Source: Streptomyces klenkii
Lineage (GTDB): Bacteria; Actinomycetota; Actinomycetes; Streptomycetales; Streptomycetaceae
DNA length: 64,000 nucleotides
Reading direction: 5' to 3'
NCBI RefSeq assembly: GCF_003626645.1
Contig: NZ_RBAM01000004.1
Coordinates: forward strand, 62,001 to 126,000
Positions 37,344 through 45,813 of the stretch are shown here, piece after piece. Within the stretch, counting starts at the first letter, position 1. The number at the start of each line of letters is the position of its first letter. A model generated the notes under the pieces. It was not told the origin of the DNA and did not search any database. It was given only the letters and a program-made list of their open reading frames with translations. Position numbers and translations under genes: made by a program.

Positions 37344-37384
37344 CCCCCGCCCGCGTTCGGCTGTCCCCCGCCCGCGTTCGGCTG
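37344..37384. repeat. Two tandem copies of a 20-base GC-rich unit, 21-base period
   Basis: CCCCCGCCCGCGTTCGGCTG occurs at 37344 and 37365, perfectly conserved, followed by a decayed third copy. It lies in the upstream region of the leaderless gene. Confidence 0.75.
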
Positions 37385-37491
37385 CCGCCCGCCCGTGGGC
37401 CTGACCAGCAGCGATGGTCGTCCTGCATACCTAGGCCCGCCATGGGCGGCTAGCTCAGCCCGAGACATATGAAAATCTATGATCGCCGCAG

Positions 37492-37520
37492 TAGACATTA
37501 GGCAGTGGCGTGGTTATGAT
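37492..37520 (+). promoter_or_regulatory. Strong HrdB-type promoter of the 500-nt leader or ncRNA
   Basis: TAGACA (37492-37497) and TATGAT (37515-37520) are separated by exactly 17 bases and are close to the vegetative consensus. Transcription should start near 37527. No start codon with ribosome site follows for 500 bases. Confidence 0.65.
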
Positions 37521-37525
37521 TTCTC

Positions 37526-38026
37526 TCGTAGCCCAGAGAGACCGAAGGGCTCGGCAGAGACGAACTGCCGGGCAGCAGTACATGCAGTTGCAGTTCGCAG
37601 GGCGGTGCGGTGGCGGAGTTCCGAAGCCAGGGTTGTTGCAGGACGGCGACGGGACTGGCGGCCGGACCGGGTGGCCCGCAGTCATCAGGGGCCGCCAAGA
37701 GCAGTACCGCAGTTCACGCAGTGGCAGTACCCGCAGTTCGCAGTAGAGCAGCACCAGCAGTACAGAGTTCCCCGCTTCACCAGTAGTTGATCAATGAGGA
37801 AGAACGGAGGAGCCAGGCGCCATCAGGATCGCCCGGGCCGAAGGCTGAGCCCGGGTACCGCAGGACATCGATAGTGAGGTGGTCTCCGGTCAAGCAACCG
37901 CGATCCCCGCACTCCCGGCAGCAACTCGGCCGGGGCGGCGGAAACAGGAGGTCGGCGCAGTATCAGGGCCGACAGATGGTGTAGTAGTTCCTTCGGGGCC
38001 CTGGTGCCGTACGGCACCAGGGCCCC
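37526..38026 (+). ncRNA. Candidate structured RNA of about 500 nt (leader or stand-alone)
   Basis: This stretch has a good promoter at its left end and a 16-bp hairpin at its right end but no credible gene. Frames on both strands have mixed third positions, unlike the strongly GC-rich third positions of neighbouring genes, and no ribosome site. It is full of repeated words such as GCAGTACC, GCAGTTCGCAG, GCAGCAGTAC and of short complementary blocks. The hairpin lies 26 bases before a MerR-like gene, so the RNA could be a long regulatory leader of that gene or an independent ncRNA. Confidence 0.45.
37995..38026 (+). terminator. 16-bp perfect hairpin, terminator or attenuator before the MerR-like gene
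   Basis: GGGGCCCTGGTGCCGT and ACGGCACCAGGGCCCC are a perfect palindrome of 32 bases; folding would leave a small GTAC loop. It is followed by TCCATGCGTTCC and then, 26 bases on, the next start codon. Confidence 0.8.
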
Positions 38027-38052
38027 TCCATGCGTTCCATGAGAGAGGTGCA

Positions 38053-38394
38053 ATGACAGCAGACGACTCGTTCGGCCGCCTTGACGACGACGACTACCCC
38101 GCCTACACGATGGGCCGTGCCGCCGCCATGCTCGGCACCACCCAGGGCTTCCTGCGCGCCATCGGCGAGGCGCGCCTGATCACTCCGCTGCGCTCCGAGG
38201 GCGGACATCGTCGCTACTCCCGCTACCAACTGCGCATCGCGGCACGCGCCCGGGAACTCGTCGACCAGGGCACCCCCATCGAGGCCGCCTGCCGCATCAT
38301 CATCCTTGAGGACCAGCTCGAAGAAGCCCAGCGCATCAACGCCGAATACCGCCGCGCCGCCGAGTCGTCGTCCCCGCCGCCGGCCTCGGACTGA
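38053..38394 (+). CDS. MerR-like helix-turn-helix protein
   Basis: A 113-residue protein: acidic N-terminus, a winged HTH of MerR kind (YTMGRAAAMLGTTQGFLRAIGEARLITPLRSEGGHRRYSRYQLRIAARARELVDQG in parts), then a short coiled coil (ACRIIILEDQLEEAQRINAEYRRA). The small size and lack of an effector domain resemble BldC-type proteins and a streptomycete family that accompanies cold-shock loci. ATG with GAGAGG seven bases upstream. The 500-nt leader or ncRNA and its terminator lie directly upstream, suggesting control by anti-termination or read-through. Confidence 0.8.
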   Translation: MTADDSFGRLDDDDYPAYTMGRAAAMLGTTQGFLRAIGEARLITPLRSEGGHRRYSRYQLRIAARARELVDQGTPIEAACRIIILEDQLEEAQRINAEYRRAAESSSPPPASD

Positions 38395-38597
38395 GGTGAC
38401 CTCGCCGCCCGGCTGGAGCACTGCCCGGTTCCTTCCGCGCCCCGGGCCCCGACGCCCTGGACGACCCGGCCCATCGGCCCCTCGATGGGCGCCGATTACG
38501 CCGTAGACCCGCCCTCGCCTGGGAGCGTCCTCAAAGCCGGGAGCCCGTCGTCCTCACCCGGTGGGCCCTGGCGCCCACCCCCGCTCTTCAGCTCTTC

Positions 38598-38630
38598 ACG
38601 AAGGCCCAGGTCGCAGACCTGGGCCTTCGT
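38598..38630 (+). terminator. 15-bp terminator in the 38.4-38.76 kb intergenic gap
   Basis: ACGAAGGCCCAGGTC-GCA-GACCTGGGCCTTCGT. It closes the transcript of the MerR-like gene about 200 bp after its stop. Apart from this and the heptamer repeat, the 364-bp gap shows nothing. Confidence 0.85.
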
Positions 38631-38703
38631 CGTTACCCCGGGGCGGCTCCGGGGGGCCGCGGCCCTCACAGCGCCTGCCTCTACTCTGGGGGCCGCGCAA
38701 GGG

Positions 38704-38731
38704 CGAACGACGAACGACGAACGACGAACGA
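38704..38731. repeat. Four tandem copies of CGAACGA
   Basis: The heptamer CGAACGA is repeated four times without change, 27 bases before the kinase start codon, in its promoter or untranslated leader. Confidence 0.85.
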
Positions 38732-38758
38732 ACAGTGCCAGGACGGACGGAGCATGCG

Positions 38759-40531
38759 GTGACAGCGGGGGAAGCGAACGGCGACGAGCTGATAGGCAAA
38801 CTCCTCGGGGGCCGTTACCGGGTCACCGCGACGATCGGACGCGGCGGCATGGGCGTGGTCGCCCGGGCCGTGGACGAGCTCCTGAACCGCGAGGTCGCCG
38901 TCAAGGTGCTGCGGGCCTTCACCGACGCCTCCGCCGCCGAACTGGCCGACCTGCGGATCCGGATGCAGCGGGAGGCGCAGGCCGCCGCCCGCATCCGGCA
39001 CGGCGGCGTGGTCACCGTGCACGACGTGACCGAGGAGCAGGGCCTGCCGGTCATCGTCATGGAACTCGTCGACGGGCCCTCGCTCGACGACGTCTTGGAG
39101 GAGCGCGGCGCCCTGGAGCCGCACGAGGCCGCGGCGATCGGCGCCGAGCTGATGGACGCGCTCGACGCCGCGCACCGGGCCGGCGTGCTGCACCGCGACG
39201 TCAAGCCGGCGAACGTGCTGCTGGAGCGCGGTGGGCGAAGTGAGACGGGGGTCCCCCAGGCCGGAGGCTGGGGGAGGGTCGTACTCACCGACTTCGGCAT
39301 CGCCAGCATGGAGGCCGCCGGCGACGACGCCATGGCCAAGCTGACCCAGAGCGGCCAGATCATCGGCTCCCTCGACTACCTGCCGCCGGAGCGCGCGCAG
39401 GGCAAGGAGCCGGGCCCGGCGTCGGACATCTGGTCGCTCGGCATGACGCTGTACGCGGCGGTGGAGGGCACGTCGCCGTTCCGCCGGACGTCGGTGTGGT
39501 CCACGCTGTCGGCGATCGTCAGCGAGCCGCTGCCGGCGCCCCGGCAGGCGGGGCCGCTCGCTCCGGTGCTGCAAGCGCTGATGGCGAAGGAGCCGGAGCA
39601 CCGGCCGGCGGCGGACGAGGCGCGCGAGATGCTGGAGCGGGTGGCCGCGGGCGGGACGGCGGCGCACTACGCACCGGGGCCGGTGGCTCCGGGGCCCGGC
39701 GCATCGCCTGTGCCGGCACCTCCGCACACGCCCATGCCGACGCAGGTCGTAGCCCCGGTGCCGCCGCCCGGGTTCGGCGCGGCACCGCCGCTGTTCCAGC
39801 AGCCGCCGCTGTTCCAGCAGCCGCCGCTGTCCCCGCAGCCCCCGCACGCCGGCTACCCTCAGCCCGGCCCGCCGCACCTCGGAGTACCGGCCGCGGCGCC
39901 TGCCCCCGCCCCCGCTCCCGCTCCTGCCCCCGGCCGCAAGCGGCGCCGCAGCCGTAGCGTCATCGCGGCAGCGGCCGCAGCCGTCGTGCTGGCCGGAGGC
40001 GGCGTCACCTACGCCCTGACAGGCAATCACAGCGACAGCACGAAGGGCGACGAGGCGTTGTCGGCGCAGCCCGCGGTCAGCTCCCCGGCGGGCGGCGAGC
40101 AGCCGGGCGGAGGCGAAGCGACCGCCGGAACGAACTCCCCGGGCCCCTCCTCCGGAGGCTCCGCGAAGCCGTCCGGCGCGGCCACGCCGTCGTCCTCCGC
40201 GCCGGCCAAGCCCGGCGCGACGCCGAGCACGTCCCCTTCCCCGTCGACCAAGCTGAACGTGCCGACCACGTGCAGCGGCTGGAGCCACCAGGACCCGAAG
40301 CCGGGCACGTACGGCTACGTCTCCGGCGACCGCCACGTGCTGAACGGCCCGTACCAGGTCTGCGGCTCCGTGGCCCCGGCCAAGTCCGGCACGAAGGTCT
40401 GGTTCCACTGCGCCGTCGAGAACGCTTACGGCCACAAGTGGCTCTACGTCCGCATCGAGGGAACGAAGAGCGCCGGCTGGCTGTCCGCCGACACCATCAT
40501 CCGCCAAACCGGCCAGCCGACCCGCTGCTGA
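38759..40531 (+). CDS. Membrane Ser/Thr protein kinase (PknB type) with an extracytoplasmic domain
   Basis: A 590-residue Hanks-type kinase: Gly loop IGRGGMGVV (26-34), Lys in EVAVKVL (K49), catalytic loop HRDVKPAN (145-152), DFG (178-180), PPE and SDIWSLGMTLYAAVEGTSPF. A Pro-rich linker (about 300-390), one membrane helix after a basic patch RKRRRSRS (about 400-420), a Ser/Pro/Gly stretch, and a C-terminal extracellular domain with three Cys and an SH3-like end (VWFHCAVENAYGHKWLYVRIEG). Between catalytic loop and DFG about 13 extra residues (SETGVPQAGGWGR) come from a dispersed repeat. GTG start behind ACGGAG. It signals cell-surface cues; targets unknown. Confidence 0.9.
   Translation: MTAGEANGDELIGKLLGGRYRVTATIGRGGMGVVARAVDELLNREVAVKVLRAFTDASAAELADLRIRMQREAQAAARIRHGGVVTVHDVTEEQGLPVIVMELVDGPSLDDVLEERGALEPHEAAAIGAELMDALDAAHRAGVLHRDVKPANVLLERGGRSETGVPQAGGWGRVVLTDFGIASMEAAGDDAMAKLTQSGQIIGSLDYLPPERAQGKEPGPASDIWSLGMTLYAAVEGTSPFRRTSVWSTLSAIVSEPLPAPRQAGPLAPVLQALMAKEPEHRPAADEAREMLERVAAGGTAAHYAPGPVAPGPGASPVPAPPHTPMPTQVVAPVPPPGFGAAPPLFQQPPLFQQPPLSPQPPHAGYPQPGPPHLGVPAAAPAPAPAPAPAPGRKRRRSRSVIAAAAAAVVLAGGGVTYALTGNHSDSTKGDEALSAQPAVSSPAGGEQPGGGEATAGTNSPGPSSGGSAKPSGAATPSSSAPAKPGATPSTSPSPSTKLNVPTTCSGWSHQDPKPGTYGYVSGDRHVLNGPYQVCGSVAPAKSGTKVWFHCAVENAYGHKWLYVRIEGTKSAGWLSADTIIRQTGQPTRC
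39231..39279. repeat. Streptomycete dispersed palindromic repeat inside the kinase gene
   Basis: The segment with GGGGGTCCCCCAGGCCGGAG and the following GCTGGGGGAGG is a short interspersed palindrome seen in many streptomycete genomes, here entered in frame. The arms TCCCCCAG (39252-39259) and CTGGGGGA (39268-39275) pair around GCCGGAGG. It adds about 13 codons between HRD and DFG of the kinase. Confidence 0.75.
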
Positions 40532-40661
40532 GCCGCCCGGAACGCTGCTGACGGCACTTCAGGGGTTTTGCCCGACCGTGCCCGTCCGGCCCGTCTGCCC
40601 TACCTGAAATTCCGATAAGTTGCCGTGCCAAACGATCTACGTCACCGGTACGGAGTACGAC

Positions 40662-41639
40662 ATGAGCACTTATCCGGGCGGCAGCGCCGCACCGGCCGGC
40701 TGGGCGGCATCGGGAGCCACGGGCCCCAACGGCTCCTACCGGAACCAGACCCTGAAGTACCAGCAGATCGAGCTGGGCTTCGACGAGACGGTCCCGCTCA
40801 GGACGGTCATCGGCCTCTGGGCGTCCGCGGCCCTCATCTCGGTCCTGGTGTTCGTGACCTGCGTGCTGTTCGCCCTGCTGACGAACGGCTGGGACTTCGA
40901 CTCGCTCGACACCAGCTTGACCGTGGGCGGAATCCTGGGCTTCATCGTCTTCTGGCTGGCCCTGCTCGCCTCCCTCACCGAGCCCGTCTCGGAATGGCGG
41001 ACCCTGCTGGAGGACAAGGCGGAGGCGTCCTCCTCCGCCTATGCCGCGATCTACGGAGCGCTGTCCCAGCGCCGCATCCCGGTGACGGCCGTGCCGTCCC
41101 GGATCCGCAGCGACGTCTTTCAGCCGGAGGTGGTCGACAACCGTCTCGTCATCACCAGCGGCCGGTACGTGGTCTACATATCCGTCTTCGAGTACGGCAC
41201 CAGCCTCTACCTCGGCTGGACGATGTGGCGCAGCCGCTCCGGCCTGGTGCTCATCGGCACGTACTTCAAGGACGTCATCGGCGGGTTCCTGCACCGCACC
41301 GGTGACGTCAACCAGATGCTCCGCACCGAGCGGCCGCGGGCCATGCGGGAGGCCGTGCACTCGGCGGTCCGGGAAGGCGTGGAGATCGCGGTCCAGGGCA
41401 TCGAGGTGCCCATCGCCTCGACCTTCGGGCAGGACCTGCCCATCATGAACGCGCCCGGACAGGGCCCGGCCGGCCCGCCGGCGCCGCCCGCGCCGCCCGT
41501 CATGCCCGCCACGCCGCCGGCCCAGCCCGCACCGCAGGCCGCTCCGCCGGTTCCGCCCATGCCGGGCGGGCCCGCAGGACCGCCCGCGCCCCCTGCCGCG
41601 CCCGGCGGCCACAACCCCGCCGCCCCGTGGACCAGCTGA
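40662..41639 (+). CDS. Membrane protein with two N-terminal helices and Pro-rich tail
   Basis: A 325-residue protein of unknown family. Two membrane helices (about 49-74 and 88-106) are followed by a cytosolic domain (SEWRTLLEDKAEASSSAYAAIYGALSQRRIPVTAVPSRIRSDVF in parts; VVDNRLVITSGRYVVYISVFEYGTSLYLGWTMWRSRSGLVLI in parts) and a 60-residue tail of Pro, Ala and Gly. ATG with ACGGAG six bases upstream. It is followed at 5 bp by a large HerA-like ATPase gene, so the pair may be a membrane-anchored translocase. Confidence 0.7.
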   Translation: MSTYPGGSAAPAGWAASGATGPNGSYRNQTLKYQQIELGFDETVPLRTVIGLWASAALISVLVFVTCVLFALLTNGWDFDSLDTSLTVGGILGFIVFWLALLASLTEPVSEWRTLLEDKAEASSSAYAAIYGALSQRRIPVTAVPSRIRSDVFQPEVVDNRLVITSGRYVVYISVFEYGTSLYLGWTMWRSRSGLVLIGTYFKDVIGGFLHRTGDVNQMLRTERPRAMREAVHSAVREGVEIAVQGIEVPIASTFGQDLPIMNAPGQGPAGPPAPPAPPVMPATPPAQPAPQAAPPVPPMPGGPAGPPAPPAAPGGHNPAAPWTS

Positions 41640-41644
41640 GCGAC

Positions 41645-44485
41645 ATGGACCAGCAGACCGACAGGACGCCCCCGCCGGGCGTCCTGACCGTCGGTGACGG
41701 CACGTCGGTGTGGGCCTGGGCGGCCGTCCGCATCGAGGCCGCCGCCGACCTCACCGAGACCAGGGAGTACGCCGAGCTCCCCGAGGAAGAGCGCCGGATC
41801 AAGGCGGTCGCGGCGGAGGCCGCCTGGCTGGCGGGCCAGTGGGACATCCGCCACGACACCCGCATCGAGCTGCGCTACCTCACGGACCCAGCCGAGCGGC
41901 GGATCTCGTGCGCCTTGCTGGTCCGGGTGCGCAGTGACGGCGCGGCCGGCACGCCCGGCCCGGCCTCGGCGGAGGAATCCGCCGTGGCCGAGGTGCTCGC
42001 GCTCCGCGACCGGCTGGGGCAGCTCCCCCACCACGTGCACAGCGCGCCGGTCGAGGACGCGGCCGAAGTGGCCCGGTGGCTCACGCCGTTCACGCCCGAC
42101 CCGGCCGGCCTGGCCGAGATCCGCAAGCGCTACCGGACGGGCCTGCCGAACCGGCCCGACGCGGGCGTGCAGTACTACCTCTCCCCGCAGCCGTTCACCG
42201 CCGCGGCGCCGCCGTGGGACGCGCTGTGGCAGGCGTTCGCGGCACACCCGTACCCGCTCATGCTGACGGTCGGCCTCGAGCCGTACCGCGTGCCCGACGA
42301 CCTCGGCCCGATACTCCACCAGATCGCGACCCACTACGGGCGGCTGGGGACGCCGGGGCAGCTTCCGGAGGGCCTGTGGGGCCCGGCGTCGCAGCTCGCC
42401 CCGGACGCCTTCGCCGTGGACGCCGCGAAGGTGTACGCGGACGCCGCGCGCCGCTACACCGACCGCGCCTTCCGCATCCGCATCGCTCTCGCCTCCCCGA
42501 ACCCGCTCCCCGAGTCCCTCGCCGAGCTGGTCGGCGCCACGGTCTCCCCGCAGGAACGGCCCGGCCAGGGCGGCGTGCTGACCGAGACCTTCTCCGGACC
42601 GGCCCACGTCACCGTACGGCCGGCGCCGCCGGAGCTGGCGGCGGCCTGGACCGGGATCACGACGCTGGAGCACGCCCGCTGGGGCGGCGATCAGCGCTGG
42701 CAGCTGCCCGAGCCGCTGTCGCCGGCGCTGCGCCTGCTGCCCGAGCTGGTCGACGCGCGGGAGGCGGGCGCCGCGCTGCGGCTTCCCCTCGCCGTGCACG
42801 GGCACATGCCGGGCTTCCCCGTACGCAGGCCCGACATGGCTCTGGAGACCGACTACCGGCCGAACGGGCCCGCCATCGAACTCGGCCGGCAGCTGGTGCA
42901 CGGCGCGCCGGCCGGGCCGCTCGGCGTGGAGCTGGGGTCCCTCTCCCGGCACGCGCTGTTCGTCGGAACGACCGGTTCGGGCAAGACCAACACGACCCTG
43001 GCCTTCTGCCAGCAGCTCTGGCGGGACCACAAGGTGCCGTTCCTCGTGCTGGAGCCGGTCAACTCCGAGCTCGACGACTACCGCTGGCTCGCCACCCGCC
43101 CCGGCTTCGAGGACCTCCTCGTCCTCACCGTCGGCGACGAGACCACGGCGCCGTTCCGGCTCAACCCCTTCGAGGTGCCGCACGGGGTCCGGATCAGCAC
43201 CCACACCGCCGGTCTGCTCGCCTGCTTCGACGCGGCGTTCGGCCTCTGGGACCCCCTCCCGGCCATCTACAACAAGGCCCTGCGCAACACGTACGCGCGG
43301 AAGGGCATCGTCCCCACCGACGTCGCCACGCCCGCCCACGCCGGGTCGTGGCCCACCCTGCGCGACTTCATCGCCGAGATGCGCAGGGAGTGCGACCAGC
43401 TCGGGTACTCGGGCGAGGTCAAGGACAACATCATCGCCGCGTCCCGGCTGCGGGCCGAGTCGCTGGCGGAGGGCGCCTGCGGCAGCACGCTGGACTGCGC
43501 GCGCTCCTACCCCGTCGAGGAGCTCCTCAGCCGCCCCGTCGTCATCGAACTGGCCGGCGTCGGCGACAACGAGAAGGAACAGTCCCTCGTCACCGCGCTG
43601 ATCCTGCAAACCATGACCGAGCACTACAAGGCGACCCGGCGGGGAGACGGCCTCTCCCACATCACCGTCATCGAGGAGGCCCACCGGCTGCTCGGACGCC
43701 CCGCCGGCTCCGGCGGGGACGCCAAGGAGGGCAACGCGCAGGCCCGCGCGGCCCAGGCCTTCGCCAACACGCTCGCCGAGAACCGTAAGTACGGGGAAGG
43801 CCTGGTGATCGTCGAGCAGGTGCCGGAGAAGCTCGTCGAGGACGCGTACAAGAACACGAACCTCAAGATCATGCACCGGCTGCCGTCCGCCACGGACCGG
43901 GAGCTGATCGGCGGCACGATGCGGTTCGCCCCCGACCAGGAGCGCTACGCGTCGTCCCTGGAACCCTTCCAGGCCTTCGCCCACCACGACGGCATCGACC
44001 GGCCGGCCCTCATCCGGGTGCCGAACGTACGGGCCGAGGCGGCCGCGGAGACCGGGGTCGCCCGGGCGCCGCTCGCCGGCAACGCGGAACTGGCCGACCG
44101 CTTCCGCGCCTTCGCCGCGGCGACCCCGGAGGTCGACGCGGCCCTCGCCCCCTTCGCCGACTGCGAGGGCTGCCGGCACCGCTGCACGTTCCGCTCGCGG
44201 GCGGCGACGGCGGTGTGGCCGGAGCACGGCACCGAGCTGAAGAAGCGCGTCGCCGACTATCCCAAGACGTCGGCCGCCCAGGCCGAATGGTGGTCCCGCA
44301 CGGCGGAGTGGGTTGCCGACATCGCCGACGCCGTCGCCCCTCCGGGGGCGGACGCGGAAGCGGTCGAGGACTACCGCGCCTGCGTCTTCATCCACCTTGC
44401 GCAGGCGGCGTGGAAGCGGAAGACGCTGCCGTGGGTGCGGCTGTACCGCAGGAACGCCGCATCCGATGCCGGGCTTGATTCATGA
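41645..44485 (+). CDS. HerA/FtsK-like (DUF87) ATPase with a C-terminal Cys/His cluster
   Basis: A 946-residue P-loop ATPase of the HerA/VirB4 branch. The first 400 residues are a mixed alpha/beta region without a known domain. Walker A VGTTGSGKT is at about 440-448, followed by FLVLEPVNSELDDYRWL; Walker B is VIEEAHRLL at about 675, with an arginine-finger region LAENRKYGEGLVIVEQVPEKL and NTNLKIMHRL typical of HerA. A CEGCRHRCTF motif near the C-terminus could bind a metal ion. No nuclease is nearby, but a membrane protein precedes and an acidic disordered protein overlaps the end as ATGA. Start is the ATG of MDQQTD; an in-frame GTG at 41627 is possible. Confidence 0.83.
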   Translation: MDQQTDRTPPPGVLTVGDGTSVWAWAAVRIEAAADLTETREYAELPEEERRIKAVAAEAAWLAGQWDIRHDTRIELRYLTDPAERRISCALLVRVRSDGAAGTPGPASAEESAVAEVLALRDRLGQLPHHVHSAPVEDAAEVARWLTPFTPDPAGLAEIRKRYRTGLPNRPDAGVQYYLSPQPFTAAAPPWDALWQAFAAHPYPLMLTVGLEPYRVPDDLGPILHQIATHYGRLGTPGQLPEGLWGPASQLAPDAFAVDAAKVYADAARRYTDRAFRIRIALASPNPLPESLAELVGATVSPQERPGQGGVLTETFSGPAHVTVRPAPPELAAAWTGITTLEHARWGGDQRWQLPEPLSPALRLLPELVDAREAGAALRLPLAVHGHMPGFPVRRPDMALETDYRPNGPAIELGRQLVHGAPAGPLGVELGSLSRHALFVGTTGSGKTNTTLAFCQQLWRDHKVPFLVLEPVNSELDDYRWLATRPGFEDLLVLTVGDETTAPFRLNPFEVPHGVRISTHTAGLLACFDAAFGLWDPLPAIYNKALRNTYARKGIVPTDVATPAHAGSWPTLRDFIAEMRRECDQLGYSGEVKDNIIAASRLRAESLAEGACGSTLDCARSYPVEELLSRPVVIELAGVGDNEKEQSLVTALILQTMTEHYKATRRGDGLSHITVIEEAHRLLGRPAGSGGDAKEGNAQARAAQAFANTLAENRKYGEGLVIVEQVPEKLVEDAYKNTNLKIMHRLPSATDRELIGGTMRFAPDQERYASSLEPFQAFAHHDGIDRPALIRVPNVRAEAAAETGVARAPLAGNAELADRFRAFAAATPEVDAALAPFADCEGCRHRCTFRSRAATAVWPEHGTELKKRVADYPKTSAAQAEWWSRTAEWVADIADAVAPPGADAEAVEDYRACVFIHLAQAAWKRKTLPWVRLYRRNAASDAGLDS

Positions 44486-45762
44486 GCGACCGCTCCAGCG
44501 AGGAAGGACCGCCTCCCGAGCAACCGCCCCCAGCGGAATCCGGAGCGGACGAGGCCCCGGAACCTACGGAAGCGGAGGACGCACAGGAGGCTCAGGAGGC
44601 GCCCGAGCCGACGGAGGCGGAGGAAGCACCGGAGCCGGCGGAGGCCGAGGACGCCGAGAAGACAGAGGACGCACCCGAGCCGGCGGAAGCAGAGGACGCC
44701 TCCGACCGCCCGGAAGCCTCCGCTGACTCCGAGGACGGGGGCGAGTCTTCCGACGAAGGCGAGTCCTCCGACGAGGGCGAGCATCCCGACGGGGATGAGA
44801 CGTCCGACGCTGCGCCGGAACCGGCGGAAACCGAGGAGCCGGAGGAAGCGGAAGAACCGGCGGAAGCCGAGGAGGCTGAAGAAACCGAAGAAGCCGAGGG
44901 CACGGAGGAGCCGGAGGAGGCCGAGGGGCCCGAAGAAGCGGAAGAGCCGGGGGAAGCCGAGGGCACGGAGGAGCCCGAGGAGGCGGAAGAGCCGGAGGAC
45001 GCCGAGGACGCCGAGGACGCCGAGGACGCCGAGGACGCCGAGGACGCCGAGGACGCCGAGCGTACGGGAGGGAGCGAGGGCGCCGACAAGTCCTCGGAAG
45101 ACGCCGCCCCGGAGTCTCCGGACGCGCTCGACACGGACGAGGCGCCCGAGCCTGCTGAACCAGCTGACCCGGCTGAATCAGCCGACCTCACTGAACCGGC
45201 TGAACCGGCTGAACCAGTCACGTCATCGGAAGGCTCGCGGAACACCCACGAGTCCTCGGAAGACGCCCCGGAACCGGCCGACGCCACGGAGGCCCACCCC
45301 GCGGCCGACGACGCACCGGAGCCGGCGGCAGAAGCGGCGGAAACGCCCTCGCGCGCTGAGACCGCGGACCACCCGGAGGAAGCCCCCGAACCTGCCGAGG
45401 CTCAGGACGCCGACGCGAGGCGGGCACCAGAACCCCGGCAGGAGACGGCCCCCGAGGCGCCCCAGGACTCGAAGCCCGAGGCGCCCTCACCGGCCGAACC
45501 TCAGGACGATCCGAAGACCGGGCCTGATCCGGACGATGAGTCAGAGAACCCGGAGGACGGACACTCCTCCGGCGGCCGCCGCTCGGGTGATGCGCCGGAT
45601 GATCAGGAGCAGACAGACCCGGTGCACGACGCCTACGGCGAGTCCGGGTTCGATTCGGATTCCGAGGCCGACGACACATGGATCAGGCTGCGCTCCGGGA
45701 ACGTCCGGCGGAACGGCGTGGCCTTGAACGGAGGCGGCGCCGGCGCGGATGGTGACAGGTAA
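44482..45762 (+). CDS. Very acidic, disordered Glu/Pro/Ala-repeat protein
   Basis: A 426-residue protein with almost no hydrophobic residues. Glu, Asp, Ala and Pro dominate, in repeats such as EAPEPTEAEE, EEPEEAEE and EDA repeated six times in a row. Only the last 45 residues (VHDAYGESGFDSDSEADDTWIRLRSG) look ordered. It overlaps the ATPase stop as ATGA, so it is translated with it. Such acidic tails can mimic DNA or bind a basic partner; here it may regulate or sequester the HerA-like ATPase, by inference. The repeats are perfect at DNA level in part, so length probably varies between strains. Confidence 0.75.
   Translation: MSDRSSEEGPPPEQPPPAESGADEAPEPTEAEDAQEAQEAPEPTEAEEAPEPAEAEDAEKTEDAPEPAEAEDASDRPEASADSEDGGESSDEGESSDEGEHPDGDETSDAAPEPAETEEPEEAEEPAEAEEAEETEEAEGTEEPEEAEGPEEAEEPGEAEGTEEPEEAEEPEDAEDAEDAEDAEDAEDAEDAERTGGSEGADKSSEDAAPESPDALDTDEAPEPAEPADPAESADLTEPAEPAEPVTSSEGSRNTHESSEDAPEPADATEAHPAADDAPEPAAEAAETPSRAETADHPEEAPEPAEAQDADARRAPEPRQETAPEAPQDSKPEAPSPAEPQDDPKTGPDPDDESENPEDGHSSGGRRSGDAPDDQEQTDPVHDAYGESGFDSDSEADDTWIRLRSGNVRRNGVALNGGGAGADGDR
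44995..45057. repeat. Seven tandem copies of GAGGACGCC in the acidic gene
   Basis: GAGGACGCC is repeated seven times in frame without a change, encoding (EDA)7. Perfect units of nine bases imply recent slippage and likely length polymorphism. Confidence 0.95.
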
Positions 45763-45764
45763 CC

Positions 45765-45795
45765 GTGGGGCCCGGGTCGGCGACCCGGGCCCCAC
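45765..45795. terminator. Terminator between the acidic gene and the efflux pump gene
   Basis: GTGGGGCCCGGGT pairs with ACCCGGGCCCCAC around CGGCG, only a few bases after the rightward stop and 19 bases before the leftward one. Confidence 0.88.
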
Positions 45796-45813
45796 CGCCT
45801 CACGAAGCGCGCG

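Noticed and set aside
37510..37746. Small rightward gene inside the putative RNA
   Set aside because: Third positions are mixed, no ribosome site, and the frame has no homology-like features; the stretch behaves as non-coding.
44995..45057. CRISPR-like array
   Set aside because: Nine-base units with no spacers, in frame inside a gene. It is a coding minisatellite.
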